A stretch of 40,553 nucleotides of DNA from JASJHI01 sp033791105. Its GTDB lineage: Bacteria > Actinomycetota > Acidimicrobiia > Acidimicrobiales > Ilumatobacteraceae. The notes under the pieces are model-generated. The model was not told where the DNA came from. It searched no databases and saw only the letters and a program-made list of their open reading frames with translations. Where the stretch lies: NCBI GenBank assembly GCA_033791105.1, contig JASJHI010000025.1:1-40553 (forward strand). The letters are read 5' to 3'. The translations under genes and the position numbers were made by a program. How positions within the stretch are numbered: the first letter of the stretch is position 1; each line of letters begins with the position of its first letter. Shown here piece after piece: positions 34,482-40,553 of this stretch.

Positions 34482-35216
34482 TCAGCGCACGTAGACACTC
34501 ACGTGCTGCGCGGCGTCGGCGTCGAACGTCGCGCCCGCCATGTCCGCCCACCGCGCCTCGAGCCGCAACCCGGCGCGTTCGCCCATCTCGTCGAGCTGTC
34601 CCGGTGTCGCCCAGCGGATTGCCCAGGGGCGCAGCCTGACACCACCTGCTTCGGTGATCTCGACGAACTGTCCCGAGGCACGCTGTTCGTCGGGATCGTG
34701 CTGCGAGACGGACAACACCACACGATCGGTCGTCATCGAGCGCACGCTCACATTCGAACCGACCGAGATCGCGAGTTCGGGCACGTACGCCTCCACGATG
34801 AACCGCCCGCCCGGCCGCAGCCGATCTGCAACGCTCCTGAAACATGCCTGCTGACGCTCGGCATCGAGCAGGTTGAAGAACGTGTTGTACGCCGCCAGTG
34901 CGACATCGAAATCGGCACCGGGGAGATCGTCGACCATGTCGCCGAGGTGGGCATCGACCGCGCGGGCCGAATCGGCCTCGGCGAGCACGGCGAGCATCGC
35001 CGCACTCGAGTCGATGCCGGTGACGGTGAGCCCGGCCATCGCCATCGGCAGCGCGAGTCGTCCCGTTCCGACTCCGAGTTCGAGCACGCGACCGCCCGTG
35101 CCGGCGAGGTCGAGCGTGCAAGCAACGGTCGCGTCGACGTCGGTGACATCCGCGTACCAGTCGTCGTAGACATCGGCGAACGCATCGCCGTATGTGCTGT
35201 CGTCGAACCCCTCCAT
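34482..35216 (-). CDS. Class I SAM-dependent methyltransferase
   Basis: A 244-residue Rossmann-fold methyltransferase. Motif I is RVLELGVGTGRLALPMA and the next acidic strand is VTGIDSSAAML, followed by the DLPGADFDVALAAYNTFFNL motif IV region. The substrate is unknown. ATG 35216 is chosen because upstream codons cross the divergent promoter region. A minus-strand TACCCT (35227-35232) lies 10 nt upstream. Only 31 bp separate its start from that of the cysteine desulfurase. Confidence 0.87.
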   Translation of the reverse strand: MEGFDDSTYGDAFADVYDDWYADVTDVDATVACTLDLAGTGGRVLELGVGTGRLALPMAMAGLTVTGIDSSAAMLAVLAEADSARAVDAHLGDMVDDLPGADFDVALAAYNTFFNLLDAERQQACFRSVADRLRPGGRFIVEAYVPELAISVGSNVSVRSMTTDRVVLSVSQHDPDEQRASGQFVEITEAGGVRLRPWAIRWATPGQLDEMGERAGLRLEARWADMAGATFDADAAQHVSVYVR

Positions 35217-35226
35217 CCTGTCGATG

Positions 35227-35240
35227 AGGGTAGATAGTCT
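35227..35240. promoter_or_regulatory. Back-to-back -10 elements between methyltransferase and cysteine desulfurase
   Basis: On the plus strand TAGTCT (35235-35240) ends 7 nt before GTG 35248. On the minus strand TACCCT (35227-35232) ends 10 nt before ATG 35216. The two hexamers are 2 bp apart, so each promoter's upstream DNA lies inside the other gene. Confidence 0.5.
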
Positions 35241-35247
35241 GGACCCG

Positions 35248-36378
35248 GTGACCATCACCTATCTCGACTGCGCGGCCACGAACCCGATGCGCCCGGCCGC
35301 GATCGAGGCGATGTTGCCGTACTTGCGCGAGGACTACGCCAATCCATCAGGGTCGCACCGCTTCGCACGCCGGGCACGCCGGGCGATCGACGAGTCGCGC
35401 GACGTCGTTGCCGCCATCGTCGGGTGCCAACCCGGCGAGGTCGTGTTCACCGGTGGCGGCACCGAGAGCGACAACATGGCGGTGGTCGGTGCGGTGCGTC
35501 GAACCGGCGGTGCCGCCGTCTGTACGGCGGTCGAACATCCCGCGGTGCTCGAGGTCGTCGAACTCCACGGAGGTGTTGTCGTCGGGGTCGATCACGTCGG
35601 TCGCGTCGATCTCGACGAACTGACAGCGGTGCTCGAAGAGCGCGGTCCTGAGGTCGCCATCGTGAGCGTGATGGCCGTCAACAACGAGGTCGGCACGATC
35701 AATGACATCGAGGCTGTCGCGCGCATCGTGCGCCGCCATGCGCCACACGCTCTGCTGCACTCCGACGCCGTGCAGGCAGCTTGCTGGCTCGATCTGCGCG
35801 ACGTCACGCGTCACGTCGATCTGATGTCGCTCAGTGCACACAAGTTCGGTGGTCCGAAGGGTGTGGGCGTGCTGGTCGAGCGGGGCGGCGCGCGTGTCGA
35901 CCCGCTGATCGTCGGTGGAGGCCAGGAGCGTCAACGCCGCAGCGGAACACAGAACACCGGCGGAATCGTCGCCACGGCGGTCGCGCTCGAGCTCACCGAT
36001 GCCGAACGCGTCGCGGAAGCGGTGCGCCTCACGCCGATCCGCGATCGTCTCGTCGGTCGACTCACCACCGAAGTCGACGACTGCATCGAGACCGTCCCGG
36101 CCGAATACAAGGTCGCCGGGTCCGCGCACGTCTGCTTCGACGGTCTCGAGTCCGAGGCGCTGCTCTTCCTGCTCGACGAGGACGGGATCTGCGCCTCCGC
36201 AGCGTCGTCGTGCGCCAGCGGTGCGATGGACCCTTCGCACGTGCTCGCCGCGATGGGCGTGCCGCGCGAGCGGGCGGTGGGCGCGCTGCGCCTCACGCTC
36301 GGCCACGAGACGAGCGATGACCACATCGACCGCGCCGCTGACGTGATCGTCGCGGCGGTGGCGAAGTTGCGCAGGTAG
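35248..36378 (+). CDS. iscS: Cysteine desulfurase (IscS/NifS family)
   Basis: A 376-residue PLP enzyme that removes sulfur from cysteine as a persulfide for tRNA thiolation or Fe-S assembly. It begins YLDCAATNPMRP and has the PLP Lys199 in SLSAHKFGG. The catalytic Cys322 lies in SSCASGAMDPSHVL. The frame opens at 35194, but GTG 35248 is preferred because of the -10 spacing and family N-terminus. mnmA follows 10 nt later, which points to tRNA 2-thiouridine as at least one sulfur destination. Confidence 0.94.
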   Translation: MTITYLDCAATNPMRPAAIEAMLPYLREDYANPSGSHRFARRARRAIDESRDVVAAIVGCQPGEVVFTGGGTESDNMAVVGAVRRTGGAAVCTAVEHPAVLEVVELHGGVVVGVDHVGRVDLDELTAVLEERGPEVAIVSVMAVNNEVGTINDIEAVARIVRRHAPHALLHSDAVQAACWLDLRDVTRHVDLMSLSAHKFGGPKGVGVLVERGGARVDPLIVGGGQERQRRSGTQNTGGIVATAVALELTDAERVAEAVRLTPIRDRLVGRLTTEVDDCIETVPAEYKVAGSAHVCFDGLESEALLFLLDEDGICASAASSCASGAMDPSHVLAAMGVPRERAVGALRLTLGHETSDDHIDRAADVIVAAVAKLRR

Positions 36379-36388
36379 CGGCGTCGCG

Positions 36389-37462
36389 ATGCGGGTGATG
36401 TGCGCGATGAGCGGTGGTGTCGACTCCTCGGTCGCCGCGCTCCTTCTCAAGGAGGCCGGCCACGACGTTGTCGGTGTCACGATGAAGTTGTGGGGCGGCG
36501 AGTCCGACACCGGCTGCTGTTCGGTCTCCGACGTCGACGATGCCCGCCGGGTCGCGCAACAGCTCGACATCGACCACCTCGTGTTCAACTTCGGCGATGA
36601 CTTCAACGAGCACGTCGTCGAGCCGTACGTCGCTGCCCACTCGCAGGGAATCACGCCGAATCCGTGCATCGAGTGCAATCGGTCGATCAAGTTCGCCCGT
36701 CTCGCCGAGCGTGCCGATCTGTTGGGCTTCGATGCCGTCGCCACCGGTCATCACGCGATCATCGGGCGCACCGCTACTGGCGCGTACACCATCGAGCGCG
36801 GCGCCGACGCGGGAAAGGACCAGAGCTATGTCGTCCACATGCTCGACCAGGCACAGCTGGCCCGCACGATGTTCCCGGTCGGCCGGATGCAGAAGACGGA
36901 GCTGCGTTCGATCGCCGCGGCGATCGGTCTGCGAACGGCGACCAAACCCGACAGCCAGGATGTCTGTTTCATCACGTCGACCGGTGGTCGGGCAACGTTC
37001 CTCGGTGACCGCATTCCGTTCCGCCCGGCGACGGTCGTCGACGGGGACGGCGACAGGCTCGGCGAGGTCGAAGCCGTCGAATTGGTGACCGTCGGACAGC
37101 GTAAACGCCTCGGCCTTCCCGGCGGTGGGCCGAAGCGTTACGCGATCGGCGTCGACGTCGACGCCGCCGTCGTCACCGTCGGATCGGAGACCGACCTCCT
37201 GCGCACAGAGCTCGACGTCGCGAACATCACCTGGGTCGACGCTCCGCAAGTTGACGGGCCGACAGCCGAGCGGCGGCCGGCCGACCGGGTACTCGTGCAG
37301 ACCAGCGCACATGGCACGCCGCACGCGGCCAAGATCACCGCCGCGGGCGAAGGTCTGAACGTCCTTTGGGACAGCGAACAACGTGTGGTCGCTCCTGGTC
37401 AGAGCGTTGTGTTCTACGACCTCACCGACCGGCTTGTGCTCGGCGGCGGCATCGCTCGCTGA
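36389..37462 (+). CDS. mnmA: tRNA-specific 2-thiouridylase MnmA
   Basis: A 357-residue enzyme that thiolates U34 of certain tRNAs using ATP and sulfur from the desulfurase. The PP-loop is SGGVDSS near the N-terminus. The catalytic Cys pair is Cys96 (NPCIECN) and Cys193 (SQDVCFI), and the tRNA-binding and beta-barrel domains are complete (VGQRKRLGLPGGG). It is directly downstream of the cysteine desulfurase and probably co-transcribed. It ends 22 nt before the convergent membrane protein gene. Confidence 0.96.
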   Translation: MRVMCAMSGGVDSSVAALLLKEAGHDVVGVTMKLWGGESDTGCCSVSDVDDARRVAQQLDIDHLVFNFGDDFNEHVVEPYVAAHSQGITPNPCIECNRSIKFARLAERADLLGFDAVATGHHAIIGRTATGAYTIERGADAGKDQSYVVHMLDQAQLARTMFPVGRMQKTELRSIAAAIGLRTATKPDSQDVCFITSTGGRATFLGDRIPFRPATVVDGDGDRLGEVEAVELVTVGQRKRLGLPGGGPKRYAIGVDVDAAVVTVGSETDLLRTELDVANITWVDAPQVDGPTAERRPADRVLVQTSAHGTPHAAKITAAGEGLNVLWDSEQRVVAPGQSVVFYDLTDRLVLGGGIAR

Positions 37463-37484
37463 CCAAGCTCGCACACCGACCGCT

Positions 37485-38408
37485 TCAGGCGACCGTCAGT
37501 CCGCGCGCTCGGGCGACTTCCAGCGCCCGGCCCGGCCGCGACGGCGCGACCAGGAACGCGGTGAGGTGAACCGCTCGACCCTCCGGACTCGAGGGTGACC
37601 CGGCGAACACGGCCGTGACGGTCGCTGTGGTCGCAACTTCGAGCGCATAGCCACTCGCCGGGCCCGTGAGGTCGGCGGCACCAGTGTCGGCGAGCGCGAG
37701 CGAGATCGTCCGGACCTCCCGTGAGCGGAGCATCAACGTTTCGGCGAGAACGATTGGATCGCGCACGACGAGGCCGGCCGGCACGAGTACGAGCCACCGT
37801 TGGGCGAGCCGGTGCCATCGTGGCAGCAAGAAAACCGCGCCCGCGATCGCGCCCGCGCTCACCAGCCCTCCGACGAGCCACATCGTCGCGGCCAGCAACA
37901 AGGGTCCGGCCAGTAGCAGCGGGACCCAGCCGAGCCACAGCACGATCGCCACCGCGCCCGTCGCAGCCGGCGCGCGCAACGGGAACCGGTGCTCGTCGCC
38001 GTACGCGGAAGCCTGTGCGTAGGCGATCCCGAACTCCGGGGTGTAGGCCGCGGCAACGGCGCCGAACGCGGGGATGCCATAGAGCACGAGATCGGTGGCC
38101 GGTGCTCCGGCGAGTGCTGCGGCGATACCGGCAGCGACGGCGACCGGTGCGAACACGCGAACGACCGTGAGCGAGCGGACGGACGGGATGGCGAGTGCCA
38201 ACGCCACGACCGCCCAGATCGTCCAGGCTCCGATCGCAGATACCCAGCGGACCGCGGACGATCGGCCGTCGATGGCGGCTTCGACCGCCTCACCGCCGAG
38301 CAGCGCGACGAGCAGCCAGGCGAGCCGGGCGGCCCAGACGGTCCAGCCGGCGACCCGATGCGATCTCGCACCCTCGGCTCGAGCTGCGCTCGTCGTCGGT
38401 TCCTGCAC
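37485..38408 (-). CDS. Predicted membrane protein of unknown function
   Basis: A 307-residue protein not recognised as a named family. After a short polar N-terminus there are about seven hydrophobic segments in two blocks (residues about 20-120 and 145-200). A soluble C-terminal region of about 100 residues follows (VVRDPIVLAETLMLRSREV onwards). GTG 38408 is supported by CACGCT ending 6 nt upstream, a CAnnnT variant of the local -10. Its location between mnmA and the MetE-like gene is the only context. Confidence 0.78.
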   Translation of the reverse strand: MQEPTTSAARAEGARSHRVAGWTVWAARLAWLLVALLGGEAVEAAIDGRSSAVRWVSAIGAWTIWAVVALALAIPSVRSLTVVRVFAPVAVAAGIAAALAGAPATDLVLYGIPAFGAVAAAYTPEFGIAYAQASAYGDEHRFPLRAPAATGAVAIVLWLGWVPLLLAGPLLLAATMWLVGGLVSAGAIAGAVFLLPRWHRLAQRWLVLVPAGLVVRDPIVLAETLMLRSREVRTISLALADTGAADLTGPASGYALEVATTATVTAVFAGSPSSPEGRAVHLTAFLVAPSRPGRALEVARARGLTVA

Positions 38409-38421
38409 CGCACCAGCGTGC

Positions 38422-38498
38422 CCGATTCGGCGGGCTTCTCCCTATCCGCCCCCGCAGCCGTGACGGCATTTGCCTCCCGATCACGGCCGATTCGGCGG
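38422..38498. repeat. Direct repeats and dyad in the membrane protein/MetE-like divergent gap
   Basis: The 12-mer CCGATTCGGCGG occurs at 38422-38433 and 38487-38498. Each copy is built around an odd palindrome; the second reads GCCGATTCGGC. Between them, GCCGTGA (38457-38463) and TCACGGC (38481-38487) form a perfect 7-bp inverted repeat with a 17-nt spacer. The 193-bp gap is among the longest here and may hold operators for both genes. Confidence 0.4.
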
Positions 38499-38601
38499 CA
38501 GGGTGACCGTCGTGCGACGATGCCATCATCGGCTCCGGCATCCGGTCGGGTCGCGGGACGGAAGTGGCACAGTGGGGCACGACGATCGACGTGGCGAGGA
38601 G

Positions 38602-39663
38602 ATGACCGTCGTGGACGGAAACTACACACCGCGTGACACGGCGGTCGCCACCGCTCCGGCAGCGTCGTTCGCCGATGGCGCTGTCGTCGGTATCGGCGCA
38701 TTGCCGCACCGCGATGCGGCAGCCGCAGCCGACTTCTCGATCACCGAGTTCGGCATCGCCACGATCCCGACCCTCCCGAAGCGATCGCCTGCAGAAGCGA
38801 TGGTTGCGCAGGCGGTCGTGGGACTGCCTGGCGTCTCGCTCGGGCCCTACGGCAGTATCGCGATCGACCCTGCCCGTGTCGACGACACAACCGCCATCCG
38901 TACCGATCTCGCCCAGGACGCGTTCGTCGGCATGCGCACTTTCCTGGACCGTGCGGGCCGATTCGGCCTCGACGGCGCACCGGTGAAGTGGCAGTTCGTG
39001 GGGCCGGTCACGCTCGGCGTGGCACTGCATCGCGCCGGTCTCGACACCGACCTTGCGTTCGACGTCGCGCTCCGCGCAGTCAGGTCGCACCTGGCGGCGC
39101 TCGCCGATGCCATTGCCGGCGCGCTCCCGAACTCGCCGCAGATGATGTTCCTCGACGAGCCGTGGCTCACCGATCTGATGCGGCCCGACTTCCCTGTCCC
39201 GCCCGACCGAGCGATCGATCTGATGTCCAGCGGGATGGCCGTGCTCGGCAACGACACCGTCGTCGGACTGCATTGCTGCGCCGACGTCGACCTCGCGACG
39301 CTCCTCGCAACCGGCCCGCGCGCGATCTCGATCCCGGTCGGGGAGGCTCTTCTCGACTGGGCCGGCTACCTGGCCCGTTTTCTCGACGACGGCGGTGTCA
39401 TCGCCTGGGGTGTCATCCCGAGCGACGGCCCGCTCCCGGCGTCGTCGGAGCGGTACTGGCGCGCATTGAGCGACCTGTGGTGCTCGCTGGTGCAGCGCGG
39501 TTGCGACCCGGTCAAGCTGCGTCGACAGAGTCTGGTCAGCCCGACGTGCGGTCTCGGTTCCCACTCGGTTCCGGTTGCCCTGCGCATCGCCGAACTGACG
39601 GCCGAGGTCGGCAAGCGCGTCGGTGATCAGGCTGACGCGACCAGATTCGCGCTCGGCGCCTAG
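38602..39663 (+). CDS. MetE C-terminal-like zinc protein (Rv3015c type)
   Basis: A 353-residue protein of the cobalamin-independent methionine synthase/UROD-like fold. It is far shorter than MetE (about 750 residues), corresponding only to the catalytic barrel. The zinc ligands appear conserved: His224 and Cys226 (LHCCAD), Glu248 (PVGEALLDW) and Cys316 (SPTCGLGS). The Cys-to-Glu spacing of 22 equals that of E. coli MetE Cys643/Glu665. The methyl donor and acceptor are unknown. ATG 38602 has AGGAG directly against it; GTG 38611, with a 9-nt spacing, is equally possible. ligA follows 13 nt later. Confidence 0.86.
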   Translation: MTVVDGNYTPRDTAVATAPAASFADGAVVGIGALPHRDAAAAADFSITEFGIATIPTLPKRSPAEAMVAQAVVGLPGVSLGPYGSIAIDPARVDDTTAIRTDLAQDAFVGMRTFLDRAGRFGLDGAPVKWQFVGPVTLGVALHRAGLDTDLAFDVALRAVRSHLAALADAIAGALPNSPQMMFLDEPWLTDLMRPDFPVPPDRAIDLMSSGMAVLGNDTVVGLHCCADVDLATLLATGPRAISIPVGEALLDWAGYLARFLDDGGVIAWGVIPSDGPLPASSERYWRALSDLWCSLVQRGCDPVKLRRQSLVSPTCGLGSHSVPVALRIAELTAEVGKRVGDQADATRFALGA

Positions 39664-39676
39664 TACACAGGGGCGC

Positions 39677-40553
39677 ATGTCCGACACCGCCGACCGCGCC
39701 GAACGCGCCGGGTGGCTCCGGCATCAGATCGCACATCACAACGAGCGATACCACACGCTCGACGATCCCGAGATCAGCGATGCCGACTACGACCTGCTCG
39801 TACGTGAATTACGCGACCTCGAGGCCGAGTATCCCGAATTGGCCGCGGAGTCGTCACCGACCGGCCGGGTCGGCGGGGCGATCAGTGCAACCTTCGATCC
39901 CGTCGAACACAGCGTGCCGATGATGAGCCTCGACAACGCGATGGACGTCGACGAACTCCGAGCGTGGCACGAAAGGGTCGGCAAAGGCCTCGCCGGTGAG
40001 GCTGCGACGTACGTCTGCGAGCTGAAGTTCGATGGATTGGCGATGAGCCTTCGTTACGAGGGCGGGGCATTCGTCCGGGCGGCGACCCGCGGCGATGGAC
40101 GCGTGGGCGAGGACGTCACCGCGAACGTCGCGACGATCGCCGACGTTCCCGGTCAGCTTCCTGCAGGCCAGGCGCCGGCGGTGCTCGAGGTACGCGGCGA
40201 GGTCTACATGACCAGGTCCAGCTTCGATCGGCTCAACGAGCGCACGGCCGCCGCCGGCGAGAATCCGTTCGTCAATCCCCGTAACTCCGCGGCGGGAAGT
40301 CTGCGCCAGAAGGACCCGACCGTGACCGCGAGTCGTGAGCTCTCGTTCTGGAGCTACCAACTCGGCGAAGTGGTCGGTGGTCCCACATTCACGAGCCACA
40401 TCGCCACGCTCGACTACGTCCGCGAACTCGACTTTCCCGTCGACGACCACGTCGCAGCCCACACCGCGTTCGACGATGTGGTTGCCCACTGCCTGTACTG
40501 GCAGGAACACCGCCACGACCTCGACTACGAGATCGACGGTGTCGTCGTCAAAG
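39677..40553 (+). CDS. ligA: NAD-dependent DNA ligase LigA (3' end cut by window)
   Basis: The first 292 codons of LigA, which seals nicks in replication and repair using NAD+. The N-terminal Ia domain has IAHHNERYHTLDDPEISDADYD. The adenylated Lys117 is in CELKFDGLAMS, followed by RGDGRVGEDVT, LEVRGEVYM and NPRNSAAGSLRQKDP, and the window ends in YEIDGVVVK. OB-fold, zinc and BRCT domains lie beyond the window. It starts 13 nt after the MetE-like gene and is probably co-transcribed with it. Confidence 0.96.
   Translation, partial: MSDTADRAERAGWLRHQIAHHNERYHTLDDPEISDADYDLLVRELRDLEAEYPELAAESSPTGRVGGAISATFDPVEHSVPMMSLDNAMDVDELRAWHERVGKGLAGEAATYVCELKFDGLAMSLRYEGGAFVRAATRGDGRVGEDVTANVATIADVPGQLPAGQAPAVLEVRGEVYMTRSSFDRLNERTAAAGENPFVNPRNSAAGSLRQKDPTVTASRELSFWSYQLGEVVGGPTFTSHIATLDYVRELDFPVDDHVAAHTAFDDVVAHCLYWQEHRHDLDYEIDGVVVK

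Noticed and set aside
1..40553. CRISPR arrays, tRNA or rRNA genes, insertion sequences, prophage or attachment sites
   Set aside because: No regularly spaced repeats, cloverleaf-like segments in gaps, transposase or integrase motifs were seen by eye. A covariance-model search would be needed to exclude small RNAs.

Overview
The window is GC-rich, densely packed chromosomal DNA, most likely from an actinobacterium of the Acidimicrobiia (Ilumatobacter-like). This placement is an inference. It rests on high GC, GTG starts, a probable F420-type LLM oxidoreductase, an actinobacterial-type HisN, a DUF2277 protein, leaderless -10 elements abutting start codons, and the order cysteine desulfurase - mnmA - MetE-like gene - ligA, which resembles the Mycobacterium order iscS/trmU ... 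Rv3015c-ligA. I see no rRNA, tRNA, CRISPR, insertion sequence or prophage. No stretch above about 300 bases lacks a gene.

Layout. 1-4850: a heterodimeric ABC exporter (first gene cut by the window edge) convergent with a 14-helix DHA2 drug transporter. 4950-11132: hrpA helicase, an M20 metallohydrolase and ldhA, all rightward. 11143-15198: leftward lipid/cysteine-type genes (crotonase, CysK-like PLP enzyme, half of an isochorismatase-type hydrolase, acyl-CoA synthetase). 15290-16981: a D-aminoacylase-type amidohydrolase. 17037-19211: an overlapping leftward operon msrB - PEP mutase/isocitrate lyase family - metallo-beta-lactamase fold. 19323-23528: a DUF3179 lipoprotein, surE with an NTF2-like gene, an N-terminally truncated CDF transporter and an NfuA-type Fe-S carrier. 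23537-25237: DUF2277, an ArsR regulator and an SRPBCC-DUF899 fusion. 25305-27173: an LLM oxidoreductase and an intact CDF metal transporter behind an operator-like palindrome. 27193-33616: leftward trans-sulfuration enzyme, hisN, crotonase, SulP permease and dxs. 33677-40553: SDR, methyltransferase, cysteine desulfurase, mnmA, a membrane protein, a MetE-like zinc protein and ligA (cut by the window end).

How genes work together. Cysteine desulfurase supplies sulfur to MnmA for tRNA 2-thiouridine. The ArsR regulator probably represses itself and the SRPBCC-DUF899 fusion through a 16-bp palindrome. The two ABC half-transporters form one pump with one degenerate and one working ATP site.

The most notable non-genic signal is a repeated promoter grammar: TAnnnT ends exactly 6-7 nt before the start codon of ten reading frames, implying leaderless mRNAs. 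In one case it points to a 12-codon upstream reading frame ahead of the CDF transporter, overlapped by a perfect 19-bp palindrome. Several truncated genes (isochorismatase-like, CDF, a possible antitoxin start) mark small deletions. I found no clear wholly novel multi-gene system; the strongest leads are regulatory.
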